DNA from: Vallitalea okinawensis
Lineage (GTDB): Bacteria > Bacillota > Clostridia > Lachnospirales > PQDH01
Length of the DNA stretch: 64,000 bases
Reading direction: 5' to 3'
Assembly: GCF_002964605.1 (NCBI RefSeq)
Contig: NZ_PQDH01000008.1
Span: forward strand, 62,001 to 126,000
Shown here: positions 45,078-53,951 of the stretch, in pieces
How positions within the stretch are numbered: position 1 is the stretch's first letter
How the letters are laid out: every line of letters starts with the position of its first letter
Translations under genes and position numbers: made by a program
Notes under the pieces: model-generated
Told to the model about the DNA's origin: nothing
Databases searched by the model: none
The model's input: the letters and a program-made list of their open reading frames with translations, nothing else

Positions 45078-45644
45078 TTAATGGATAGAAAAAAGTAAAT
45101 TTTTAGTCTCTTGTACACTGTTCTGTGTCTGAATACCTAGCTCTTCAAGAACCTTTTCACAACGTGATACATATTCATCCTTAGTTTCAACACCGTGAAG
45201 ATAACGATCCAAAGCATCTACATCTTTCATAAGTTCAATGTAATCTTCATCAGTATATATATCCTTATCGCTATGATGCTCCACAGCTTCTTTGATAGTG
45301 GCTATCTCAGATGTAGTTATTATACCTTCTTCTTCTGCCAACTGTTCATTATATGTTTCACACCACTTAATAATAAGTGAGCCACCCTTTTTTCCATGTT
45401 CTTTACGTACATTAAGTTCTATGACACCAATATCATGAAGGGCTGCAATGATTCCCGCTAACTCAGGATCTAGACCTCTTTTCATGGCTACAAGTTTGGA
45501 CAGTTGACTGCAACTAAACATATGCATCATTTGCCACATAACCGGTAATACTTGATTATCATCATTCTTATTTTTTATTTTGTCAAATAAAATTGTTAAA
45601 ACTGTATTTAAACGAGATACATCCATTTCTGGTACTCGCTTCAT
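45078..45644 (-). CDS. HD-domain protein
   Basis: A 188-residue protein with one HD metal-binding domain: His41, the HD pair His70-Asp71 in ALHDIG, and later EHHSDKD and LMKDVDALDRYLHG. Such proteins are metal-dependent phosphohydrolases; no substrate can be named. The frame starts at a GTG at 45662, but GGAGG lies 7 bases before the ATG at 45644 (MKRVPEMDV), which I prefer. A promoter with consensus elements precedes it. Confidence 0.85.
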   Translation of the reverse strand: MKRVPEMDVSRLNTVLTILFDKIKNKNDDNQVLPVMWQMMHMFSCSQLSKLVAMKRGLDPELAGIIAALHDIGVIELNVRKEHGKKGGSLIIKWCETYNEQLAEEEGIITTSEIATIKEAVEHHSDKDIYTDEDYIELMKDVDALDRYLHGVETKDEYVSRCEKVLEELGIQTQNSVQETKNLLFSIH

Positions 45645-45700
45645 ACGACCGCCTCCATCCACTTTATCATGATAAATCGTTAAAGTTCAACTTATACTAT

Positions 45701-45729
45701 ATTATACCATAGCCTTAGATGAATATCAA
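45701..45729 (-). promoter_or_regulatory. Promoter of the HD-domain/GNAT unit
   Basis: -35 TTGATA (45724-45729), 17-base spacer, perfect extended -10 TGGTATAAT (45701-45709). The 14-base palindrome TTTATCATGATAAA at 45663-45676, just downstream, could be an operator. Confidence 0.8.
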
Positions 45730-45836
45730 CGCTCATAAAGCTCTTAATATTTATAAGTCAATTTGATACCATGTGTATGTTTCCAGCTGGCGTAATATCA
45801 CTCTCATTTCACTTGACTCTATTCAATTACCCTTAT

Positions 45837-46679
45837 TTATCTCAAATGGTGAACCCACAAATTCTGTGGATAAACAATCGGAGGTAAATTATTAAGCGGC
45901 GCCCAAAATAGCTCAAAGATATGATTATCAGCCTTGACTTCCCACCTTTCTTTACCTTTCCCTTGATATTGAAGATGGTAAAAATGGCGTTTTTCAAAAG
46001 GGGTCGTTTTATTTATAGGTACCCAGCCAGTGATATTATAGGATAGTCGTTTACTATTACCTTTCTCAAATTCTTTATAGGTGATTTGTGCAAAGTGATC
46101 TTGTACGTTAATCACTTCTACCATTAATCCTCGACGTAAAGATGCACAAGTGAGACTCTTATCATTTGATGCAGCAAAAACTTTGGTGTTATATAAAATT
46201 CGTCTAAAAGGATCTTTTAGTACCTTTTCTTCAAATCCGATATATTTCCGTAGATTTAAACTATGTAATCCGGTCTCCTCTGTTGCTTCTCTAAAAACGG
46301 CTTTATGATGATTTTCTCCACGCTCCACAGTTCCAGCAGGTATTTGAATACCTGCTTTTGGATGTCTGATAAGGAGTAATTCTCTTTCATCTCTTACGAT
46401 AAAAGCGGTAACCTTCTCTAAAAAGTTTTTTTTCGAACCCTCTACTTCTTTTTGAGGTTCATAACCTGGTTGTTTATACAATCGATCTTTAAAGGGTCGT
46501 ATTTCTTCTTCATAAACAAGTTCAGTCCAATTTCCAAGGCTCACTTCTTCAATGGCTATAGATATACTACTCTCATCAACATTTAGTGTGTCAACTAATA
46601 CATCCGTAAAGCGCTGAGCAACTTCTTGTTTCATCTCTTCACTTCTTCCAGGCCACAGTTTTAAATTAATATGAGGCAT
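45837..46679 (-). CDS. Fusion of a 4-oxalocrotonate tautomerase-like domain and a Nudix hydrolase
   Basis: A 280-residue protein. Residues 1-73 match the tautomerase superfamily: MPHINLKLWPGRSEEMKQ gives the catalytic Pro after Met removal, Arg12 follows, and IAIEEVSLGNW and the ending LYKQPGYEP are typical. Residues 85-280 form a Nudix hydrolase with a perfect Nudix box from Gly116 to Leu138 (Glu122, Arg130-Glu131, Glu134-Glu135). The frame extends to 46850, but GGAGG lies 6 bases before the ATG at 46679 and the promoter lies inside the extension, so I use 46679. Substrates of both halves are unknown. Confidence 0.85.
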   Translation of the reverse strand: MPHINLKLWPGRSEEMKQEVAQRFTDVLVDTLNVDESSISIAIEEVSLGNWTELVYEEEIRPFKDRLYKQPGYEPQKEVEGSKKNFLEKVTAFIVRDERELLLIRHPKAGIQIPAGTVERGENHHKAVFREATEETGLHSLNLRKYIGFEEKVLKDPFRRILYNTKVFAASNDKSLTCASLRRGLMVEVINVQDHFAQITYKEFEKGNSKRLSYNITGWVPINKTTPFEKRHFYHLQYQGKGKERWEVKADNHIFELFWAPLNNLPPIVYPQNLWVHHLR

Positions 46680-46779
46680 GTAATCCCTCCAAACTACCAT
46701 GTATTTAGGTTTGAAAAAACTTCTTTGAATTTTCAATTCTAATGCCCGTGTACAGAATCTCATTTGGTTAATTAAGTTA

Positions 46780-46807
46780 ATTATACCATAACCCCTCCAT
46801 AGTTCAA
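46780..46807 (-). promoter_or_regulatory. Promoter of the tautomerase-Nudix gene
   Basis: -35 TTGAAC (46802-46807), 16-base spacer and perfect extended -10 TGGTATAAT (46780-46788), about 100 bases before the ATG. Confidence 0.7.
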
Positions 46808-46876
46808 CCTTTATCTCTTTTACCTCCTTTAATGCATCCTCAATAATCATAAATCATAGAATTTAGACAGTAGATG

Positions 46877-46913
46877 TACAAAAGCATATGCCTCTTTTGG
46901 AAACATATGCTTT
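46877..46913 (-). terminator. Terminator of polC
   Basis: AAAGCATATG and CATATGCTTT form a 10-bp stem with a 13-base loop, 3 bases after the polC stop, followed by TGTAC; the U-tract is only the T residues that end the stem. Confidence 0.65.
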
Positions 46914-46916
46914 ATA

Positions 46917-49900
46917 TTAAAACAAACTTAATTGGTTGGTTTCAGGAATACCTGTTAGAATATTATTTTCTTTCATAACTTCAATAACAGTTTTACTAAC
47001 TTTTGTCCGTTGTCTGAATTCTTCTACCGAAAGAAACTCTCCATCCTTCCTAGCTTCCATAACATTAAAGGCAGCAGTATTACCAAGTCCTTGAATGGCA
47101 TTTAAAGGTGGTAAAATTCCTTCATCAGTAACCTGAAATTTAACTGCATCAGAAGTATATAAGTCAATAGGAATAAAGTTAATATCACGACATAACATCT
47201 CTAATACGATCTCTAGAATAGTCAGTACACCCTTTTCTTTCGTTGACATGCTATTCCCTTTATCCTCAATTTCTTTGATGGTGGTTTGAACTCTTCCTTT
47301 ACCACTACACATCAATTCATAGTCAAAGTCATCAGCTCTAACGGTGAAGAATGTTGCGTAAAAGCACTCTGGATGATGTACCTTGAAGTAGGCAATTCTA
47401 TATGCCATCATCACATAGGCGGCTGCATGGGCCTTTGGGAACATGTATTTAATCTTCTTACAAGAGTCAATATACCAATTTGGTACACCACTCTCCTTCA
47501 TCTCAGCTTCATCTTCAGGAGTTAATCCCTTACCTTTTCTTACTTTTTCCATGATCTTAAAGGAATTAATTTTCTCTACCCCAGCATAAATTAAATAAAC
47601 CATAATGTCATCCCTAGTAGAAATACATTCTGATAAAGTAGCCGTCCCTGCACGTACTAACTCTTGAGCATTGTTGAGCCATACATCCGTTCCATGAGAA
47701 AGTCCTGATATACGGATAAGTTCTGAAAAGGTATGTGGTTGTGTATCCACAAGCATCTGTCTAACAAACTTAGTACCAAACTCAGGTAATCCATAAGAAC
47801 CTACTTGACTGCCTATTTCTTCAGGTTCAACATCTAAAGCTTTTGTGGATGTAAAAAGTGACATTACTTTTTTATCATCTAAAGGGATATCCTGAGGGTC
47901 AATACCTGTTAAGTCCTGTAGCATACGGATGACAGTAGGATCGTCATGCCCCAATATATCTAGCTTCAATAAACGTCCTGATATAGAATGATAATCAAAG
48001 TGAGTCGTAGTTATATGGGATTTAACATCATTTGCAGGTCTCTGGACAGGACAAAACTCTTCAATACTATGTCCTTGTGGTACTACCATCTGACCTCCTG
48101 GATGCTGTCCAGATGTACGTTTAACACCGGTACATCCTTGAAGTAGTCGATTGATTTCAGCATTACTCACTATAATATTCCGTTCATCTAAATACTTCTT
48201 AACAAATCCATAAGCTGTCTTTTCAGCAACAGTTCCAATTGTACCAGCTTTAAATACCTGCTTCTTGCCGAAAAGTTCTTCTGTGTAAGCATGAGCTCTT
48301 GGCTGATAATCCCCAGAGAAGTTCAAGTCGATATCCGGCTCTTTGTCACCATCGAATCCAAGGAAGGTTTCAAACGGTATATCATGTCCATCTTTGATGA
48401 GTATAGTTCCACATTCAGGGCATTCTTTATCAGGCATATCATAACCAGATCCCCCACCAAAACTCTTTACAACTTCACTATCAAAATCACTGTATTGACA
48501 CTTACCACAGTAATAATGTGGCGCTAAAGGATTAACTTCTGTTATGCCAGCCATAGTGGCTACAAAAGAAGATCCAACTGATCCACGGGAACCAACGAGG
48601 TAACCATCCGCCATGGATTTCCACACTAATTTTTGTGCAATGATATATAGTACAGCAAATCCATTCTTAATAATTGAACCAAGCTCTCTATCCAACCTCT
48701 CCTTTACAGGTTTTGGTAAAGGATCACCATACATAGATATAGCCTTGTCCATGGTAATCTTAGTTAATTCCTCATCAGAACCTTCTATATGTGGTGGAAA
48801 CGTCTCATCCGGTATTGGTTTAATGGTTTCGATCATATCGGCAATTCGATTTGTATTATGAATAACTACTTCTTTCGCTTTTTCTTTACCAAGATAAGCA
48901 AATTCTTCAAGCATCTCTTCAGTAGTTCTGAAGTAAAGTGGTGGCTGATCATCAGCGTCTGAGAACTTTTTAGCAGCCATAAGTATTCTTCTAAAGACTT
49001 CATCCTGAGGCTCCATAAAGTGGACATCGCATGTTGCCACAACAGGTTTATTGTATTTCTCACCTAAAGCAACAATTTTACGATTGTTTTCACGTAAATC
49101 TTCCTCTGACTGAACAAGCCCTTTTTTAATCATAAAATTATTATTTCCAGTAGGTTGTATCTCCAAATAATCATAAAATCGACATAGTTCCTGTATTCTT
49201 TCAGGTGGGTCATTATTGAGTACAGCATTATAAAGTTCTCCGGCTTCACAGGCTGTTCCAATGATTAACCCTTCTCTTTTTTTCATAAATAGACTCTTTG
49301 GGATACGTGGTGTTCTATAAAAATATTCAATATGAGCCATAGATGTCAACTCATATAGGTTCTTTAGCCCAGTATAATTTTGAACCAAAATAACTGCATG
49401 ATTGGCTCTTAGTTTCTTTTTATCTACTTTATCGGCAGCATAGAAGTTAATGTCTTCCAGTAAATGTATATCTACCTCTCTTAAGAGGTCAATGCACTTG
49501 ACAAATATCTCTGCTGTTGCAACTGCGTCATCTACGGCTCTGTGATGATTTTCCAAGCTTACACCTAAATGTTTGGCAATATTGTTCAAGCGATGTCTTG
49601 ATAACTGTGGAAATAAAGCTCTAGCTAATTCCAATGTATCCAAAACAGTATGATTGATTGTAACATCCATTTTCCCAGCCTTATTTTTTATAAAGCCTAC
49701 ATCAAATGATGCATTATGTGCAACCAAAATTGCATCACCAACAAAGTCCAAAAACTCCTTAAGTGCATCGTTAATCAGTGGTGCTCCACTTACATCCTCA
49801 TCTCTGATTCCCGTTAATTCAGTAATCTTAGTAGGTATGTCTCGTTGAGGATCAACGAAGGTAGAGTATTCTCCAGTAATTTCACCACCTTCAACCTTAA

Positions 49901-51245
49901 CTGCACCTATTTCAATGATACTATCATCATTTTTATTAAAACCTGTGGTTTCTATATCAAATACGACAAAACAATCATCTAAGGATTCACCTTTACCATT
50001 CTCAACAACTTTCTTAAGATCATCTACAAGATAAGCCTCAACACCGTATAAAACTTTAATGCCATGTTTTTTAGCAGCATTAGCTGCTTCAGGGAAGCCT
50101 TGGCATACACCATGATCAGTTATTGCAATTGCTTTATGACCCCATTCTGCTGCTTTAGCAACCAATTTAGAAGCTGATACAGTAGCATCCATTTCGCTCA
50201 TTTGAGTATGGGCATGTAATTCAACCCTTTTCTCTTTACTGTTATCCATCCTATAATTAAACTTAATATTAGATTTTTCAATGTTCCTTGTCATGACTAC
50301 TATTTCTTGTGAAAACTTATCGTATTGGACATTTCCTTTCACTTTCAAAGTAGCACCCTTTTTTACAGCTGAACCTACCCGTTCTTCAAAATCCTTTTTC
50401 TTAACGAAGGATTTAACTGTTATAGAATTGGTGTAGTCTGTTATATCAAAGGAAACAATAAATCTGTCACCTTTTATTTCACGACTTTCGGCAGCCAAAA
50501 TATCCCCTACAATGATAACATCACCAGATTCTTCATCAATATCATTAATAGGCACAGTAGACCCTTGAATACCTTTACCAAGAATAATATAGTCTGGCTG
50601 GTCAGAGTCCTTCTTATCTTTCTGATTACCTTGTTGATCTTGCTGATTATTAGCTTCTACTTGAAACTTAGTAACAGTTTCATTGACTAATTGATTTTCG
50701 TAGGCCTCTCGCTGTTCATGGTATTCGACTTTTTGTTCTTCAGAAAGTTTTTGCTCAATAAATTCTACTTTTAATGAATGCCCTAATTCTTCCACGATCT
50801 TTTTCTCAATAATTTTATGTAGGTTCTTTCCTAATAGGAAAGGCTTATTTTGATTTGGAACAGTTATAATTAACGTTTTATCTAAAACTTCCCACTCACT
50901 TTCTAAAAATATCCCAGAACAAATCGGACTTTCTTGCCTAACCCTATACAGAATATTATCCCAATATAAATGCATCAAGCGTTTGAGACTATGATCCATG
51001 TTATAACTTACTTTCAAGTCAACATCATAATCTATTAAGACATTGGATTTAATTTTCTCTTCTAATAGGTCAACTATCTGATCATACAATATTTCTCCTG
51101 AAGAGATAAAGATTTGAACAACCTTCATCTCTTTTTGGAGGACAATGCGTTCTACTGTTACTTGTTCTATTATCCCTTTTACGGATTCATCTAAATATAT
51201 ATTATTAAAGACTTCAATAAAGCCTTTTCCACTTGTTTCACTCAT
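46917..51245 (-). CDS. polC: DNA polymerase III PolC-type alpha subunit
   Basis: A 1442-residue replicative polymerase of low-GC Gram-positives. In order: an N-terminal domain, an OB fold (about 230-330), a PHP domain (ELHAHTQMSEMDA about 344) split by a DEDD 3'-5' exonuclease (VVFDIETTGFNKNDD about 425), a zinc site (CGKCQYSDFD and CPECG about 920-965) and the polymerase core with PDIDLNFSGDYQ (about 980). Length fits the family (about 1430). ATG at 51245 with GGGGG upstream. Usual neighbours rseP and ispG lie upstream; proS is absent from this position. Confidence 0.97.
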   Translation of the reverse strand: MSETSGKGFIEVFNNIYLDESVKGIIEQVTVERIVLQKEMKVVQIFISSGEILYDQIVDLLEEKIKSNVLIDYDVDLKVSYNMDHSLKRLMHLYWDNILYRVRQESPICSGIFLESEWEVLDKTLIITVPNQNKPFLLGKNLHKIIEKKIVEELGHSLKVEFIEQKLSEEQKVEYHEQREAYENQLVNETVTKFQVEANNQQDQQGNQKDKKDSDQPDYIILGKGIQGSTVPINDIDEESGDVIIVGDILAAESREIKGDRFIVSFDITDYTNSITVKSFVKKKDFEERVGSAVKKGATLKVKGNVQYDKFSQEIVVMTRNIEKSNIKFNYRMDNSKEKRVELHAHTQMSEMDATVSASKLVAKAAEWGHKAIAITDHGVCQGFPEAANAAKKHGIKVLYGVEAYLVDDLKKVVENGKGESLDDCFVVFDIETTGFNKNDDSIIEIGAVKVEGGEITGEYSTFVDPQRDIPTKITELTGIRDEDVSGAPLINDALKEFLDFVGDAILVAHNASFDVGFIKNKAGKMDVTINHTVLDTLELARALFPQLSRHRLNNIAKHLGVSLENHHRAVDDAVATAEIFVKCIDLLREVDIHLLEDINFYAADKVDKKKLRANHAVILVQNYTGLKNLYELTSMAHIEYFYRTPRIPKSLFMKKREGLIIGTACEAGELYNAVLNNDPPERIQELCRFYDYLEIQPTGNNNFMIKKGLVQSEEDLRENNRKIVALGEKYNKPVVATCDVHFMEPQDEVFRRILMAAKKFSDADDQPPLYFRTTEEMLEEFAYLGKEKAKEVVIHNTNRIADMIETIKPIPDETFPPHIEGSDEELTKITMDKAISMYGDPLPKPVKERLDRELGSIIKNGFAVLYIIAQKLVWKSMADGYLVGSRGSVGSSFVATMAGITEVNPLAPHYYCGKCQYSDFDSEVVKSFGGGSGYDMPDKECPECGTILIKDGHDIPFETFLGFDGDKEPDIDLNFSGDYQPRAHAYTEELFGKKQVFKAGTIGTVAEKTAYGFVKKYLDERNIIVSNAEINRLLQGCTGVKRTSGQHPGGQMVVPQGHSIEEFCPVQRPANDVKSHITTTHFDYHSISGRLLKLDILGHDDPTVIRMLQDLTGIDPQDIPLDDKKVMSLFTSTKALDVEPEEIGSQVGSYGLPEFGTKFVRQMLVDTQPHTFSELIRISGLSHGTDVWLNNAQELVRAGTATLSECISTRDDIMVYLIYAGVEKINSFKIMEKVRKGKGLTPEDEAEMKESGVPNWYIDSCKKIKYMFPKAHAAAYVMMAYRIAYFKVHHPECFYATFFTVRADDFDYELMCSGKGRVQTTIKEIEDKGNSMSTKEKGVLTILEIVLEMLCRDINFIPIDLYTSDAVKFQVTDEGILPPLNAIQGLGNTAAFNVMEARKDGEFLSVEEFRQRTKVSKTVIEVMKENNILTGIPETNQLSLF

Positions 51246-51302
51246 CTAGAATCCCCCTGATTCCCGCAATAAAAATAGCAATTTTATGGAGCATAGATAC
51301 CT

Positions 51303-51331
51303 ATTATATCACAATCTGCATGCCATTTCAT
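51303..51331 (-). promoter_or_regulatory. Candidate polC promoter
   Basis: Weak -35 ATGAAA (51326-51331), 17-base spacer, perfect extended -10 TGATATAAT (51303-51311), between ispG and polC. Confidence 0.5.
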
Positions 51332-51382
51332 CATGAATACAGTTGGTAATAGGTTGTAAATAGTTGAATAGGGAATGTATTG

Positions 51383-52441
51383 CTATAATGTTTCAATAAT
51401 GGTCATTAATTCATCTAATAACTGGTTCTCAGGAACTTTCTTAATGATTTCTCCTTTTTTAAAGATTAAACCAACATCTTTACCAGCCGCTATTCCAATA
51501 TCCGCTTCTCGAGCTTCTCCTGGTCCATTTACAACACAGCCCATGATAGCTACTTTTATATTTTTATTAATACGAACTAAACGTTCCTCAACTTCATTGG
51601 CTAGTTCAATAAGATCAATTTCTGTACGACCGCAGGTTGGACATGAAATTAACTCTACACCAAATGTACGAAGTCCCATAGCTTGGAGTAACTGCTTAGC
51701 ACACCTAACTTCTTCTACAGGATCACCTGTTAAAGAAACTCGTAAGGTATCACCGAACCCTTGTGCTAAGAGGATTCCAATACCTGCTGATGACTTAATG
51801 GTACCGGAATATAATGTTCCCGCTTCTGTTATGCCAATATGCAATGGATAATCTACTTTTGAAGCAAGCATATTATAGCTCTCAACACAGCGCATTATAT
51901 TAGAAGCTTTTAAAGATATCACAATATCTTCAAAATCATACCTCTCAAGTATACGAACATGCTTCATTGCACTTTCAACTAACCCCTTAGTTGTAACACC
52001 ACCATAAAGGTCAATGAATTCTTGCTCTAGAGATCCTGAATTAACACCTATTCGAATAGGAACACTATGCCTTTTAGCAGATTCCACTACGGCTTTTATA
52101 CGTTCCTCTGAACCAATATTACCAGGATTTAGGCGTAATTTATCAATACCATTTTCTAACGCTGATAAAGCTAATCTATAATTAAAGTGAATATCTGCAA
52201 CAAGAGGAATGTGTATTTGTTTTTTAATTTCTTCTATGGCATCAGCAGCACCCTGATCGTTAACTGTTACACGTATAATTTCGCATCCCGCTTCTTCCAA
52301 CTGAAGTATTTGATTCACGGTAGCTGCTACATCACTTGTCTTTGTATTGGTCATAGATTGTATGAGAATTGGGTTATCTCCACCAATTTTCACATTTCCG
52401 ATAGTGATCTCTCGAGTTTTATGTCTTTTATATTGAAACAT
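51383..52441 (-). CDS. ispG: 4-hydroxy-3-methylbut-2-en-1-yl diphosphate synthase
   Basis: A 352-residue iron-sulfur enzyme of the MEP isoprenoid pathway, converting MEcPP to HMBPP. The TIM-barrel part holds IQSMTNTKTSDV and LRLNPGNIG; the [4Fe-4S] Cys residues are in SCPTCGRTEIDL and MGCVVNGPGEA near the C-terminus. The frame reaches a GTG at 52504, but GAGGTG lies 6 bases before the ATG at 52441, and a -10-like TATAAT at 52512-52517 would leave the longer start without a leader. Same pathway as dxr, 1.5 kb upstream. Confidence 0.95.
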   Translation of the reverse strand: MFQYKRHKTREITIGNVKIGGDNPILIQSMTNTKTSDVAATVNQILQLEEAGCEIIRVTVNDQGAADAIEEIKKQIHIPLVADIHFNYRLALSALENGIDKLRLNPGNIGSEERIKAVVESAKRHSVPIRIGVNSGSLEQEFIDLYGGVTTKGLVESAMKHVRILERYDFEDIVISLKASNIMRCVESYNMLASKVDYPLHIGITEAGTLYSGTIKSSAGIGILLAQGFGDTLRVSLTGDPVEEVRCAKQLLQAMGLRTFGVELISCPTCGRTEIDLIELANEVEERLVRINKNIKVAIMGCVVNGPGEAREADIGIAAGKDVGLIFKKGEIIKKVPENQLLDELMTIIETL

Positions 52442-52555
52442 TTCTTTCACCTCTATTATCAATTCATTATCAGTAATCCCAAAATCATGAAACCTTTTGT
52501 CCACTTTTTATATTATAGCATTTATTGGTACATTATAGGTAATAAAAATAACAAG

Positions 52556-52696
52556 AAAAGTGACTAACTTCATATTTCAAGTATGTGCAGGAATGTTGGA
52601 TTCCTTGCTTGATCATTTCGAGTAGCGAAATATATCAATAGTAATGAGGTCCGGTGCCTCATTGTTTTTAGGCAAAATACGAACTTTCCTACACTA
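52556..52696 (-). repeat. Palindromic dispersed repeat, third copy
   Basis: Read on the minus strand this copy starts TAGTGTAGGAAAGT, contains CCTCATTACTATTGAT and ATATTTCGCTAC like the copy at 28151-28297, and ends ATACTTGAAATATGAAG then TAGTCACTTTT. Length and internal order agree with the long copy; the terminal hairpin is more degenerate. Confidence 0.8.
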
Positions 52697-52812
52697 AAAA
52701 ATGCCATAAATAGCATGTTACGGCGTCAGGTTTCGGTCAAAGAATGCTCTTGTACATTAGCACACCCCGCTACTTTGCCTCATCTTCCTTGTGGCATACT
52801 ACTTCTGACAAT
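52695..52812 (-). ncRNA. Possible structured RNA between rseP and ispG
   Basis: On the minus strand a TATAAT at 52818-52823 is followed by a region of higher GC than its surroundings. Closing arms ATGCCA/TGGCAT (52792-52797 and 52701-52706), an inner GGCAAAG/CTTTG-A-CC stem and a final ATGC-GCAT hairpin with six T residues (52695-52716) look like a small transcript with its own terminator. No known RNA family is recognised and the -35 is poor. Confidence 0.35.
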
Positions 52813-52857
52813 TTTTCATTATACTTTATGTTTAATATTTCATGTTCGATTCCTATA

Positions 52858-52898
52858 AAATAATAAAACACAGGTAAGGGAATACCCTCGACCTGTGT
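52858..52898 (-). terminator. Terminator of the uppS-rseP operon
   Basis: ACACAGGT and ACCTGTGT form an 8-bp stem with an inner GGG/CCC pairing, followed by TTTATTATTTT on the minus strand, 10 bases past the rseP stop. Confidence 0.88.
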
Positions 52899-52907
52899 CC
52901 ATCTTGT

Positions 52908-53951
52908 TTATTTCGTTAACCATATCCGAACGATATCATTATAAGCAACAACGACCATTAAGAGCATCAATAATGCAAATCCAACTAGATTGACAGTATT
53001 TTGTATTGTAGCATTCATTGGTTTTCTACGAATAGCTTCAATACTTAAGAATACTAAATGACTACCATCTAGTGCAGGTATTGGTAATAAATTCAGCACA
53101 CCAAGATTGGCACTTAATAATACCGTAATCTGAGCAAGGTTAGCTAATGCAGCTAATATGCTTTGTTGGAGCCCTTGTTCATATGAATCACCTATAATAT
53201 TGATGATTCCAATTGGTCCTGCCACTTGATCAGCTGATACTTGGCCTGAAACAAGCTGAAATAGACCAACTATTGTAACCTTTATATAGAAGATCATCTT
53301 CCAGAAACCTTGGGAAACAGCTCCAAAGAAATTACCTTCTTCAACTTTTGGTGCTATTCCTATACGATAGGTCTTTAAGTCCTCATCGTAAAAAGGAGTG
53401 ATTCGCATCTCTATCTCTTCTCCATCACGTTGCAAGACAAGATCAAATGCTTCTCCGTTAGATTGTTGAAGATAGAAAGTTAAATCTTCAAAGATATGAA
53501 CTTTATCTCCATCAATTTCTTTTATGACGTCTCCTGGTAGTAATCCCGCTTCTTGAGCCGGTTTTCCATCTTCTATAGTATCTACTGTGTTACTAATGTA
53601 CCCACTGCTAATTGCAAAGATGAACAGAATACTGAATGCTAGTAAAAAATTCATAAATGGTCCAGCTGCTATAACAGCCATTCTAGCACCTACAGATTTT
53701 TGGCTGAAAGAACGTTCATCATGTGACTCTTCTTCTTCACCAAGCATTTTGCAAAATCCTCCCAAAGGTAATACGCGTAATGAATATTCTGTTTCACCTT
53801 TCTTAAAACTGAGGATTTTAGGTCCCATACCGATTGCAAATTCTTCTACAAAGATACCATTTTTCTTTGCAACAATAAAGTGACCAAATTCATGAACTAA
53901 AACTAATATTCCAAATACGATAAGAGCTACAATTATATTTATTCTGACCAC
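52908..53951 (-). CDS. rseP: RseP/RasP site-2 zinc metalloprotease
   Basis: A 347-residue intramembrane protease that cuts anti-sigma factors and signal-peptide remnants. The zinc motif HEFGH (20-24) lies in the first helix, a PDZ domain spans about 115-195 (AQEAGLLPGDVIKEIDGD), and LLPIPALDGSH near the C-terminus supplies the third ligand. Four membrane helices. The apparent start is a GTG at 53951 that overlaps dxr by 13 bases; the SD AAAGGA is close to it, so the exact start is uncertain. Confidence 0.94.
   Translation of the reverse strand: MVRINIIVALIVFGILVLVHEFGHFIVAKKNGIFVEEFAIGMGPKILSFKKGETEYSLRVLPLGGFCKMLGEEEESHDERSFSQKSVGARMAVIAAGPFMNFLLAFSILFIFAISSGYISNTVDTIEDGKPAQEAGLLPGDVIKEIDGDKVHIFEDLTFYLQQSNGEAFDLVLQRDGEEIEMRITPFYDEDLKTYRIGIAPKVEEGNFFGAVSQGFWKMIFYIKVTIVGLFQLVSGQVSADQVAGPIGIINIIGDSYEQGLQQSILAALANLAQITVLLSANLGVLNLLPIPALDGSHLVFLSIEAIRRKPMNATIQNTVNLVGFALLMLLMVVVAYNDIVRIWLTK

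Noticed and set aside
46680-46850. N-terminal 57-residue extension of the tautomerase-Nudix protein
   Set aside because: A promoter lies within it, a good SD precedes the internal ATG, and the extension would bury the catalytic Pro.
52512-52517. Full promoter assignment for ispG
   Set aside because: A TATAAT is present, but no acceptable -35 lies at 16-18 bases, so only the -10 is mentioned in the gene entry.
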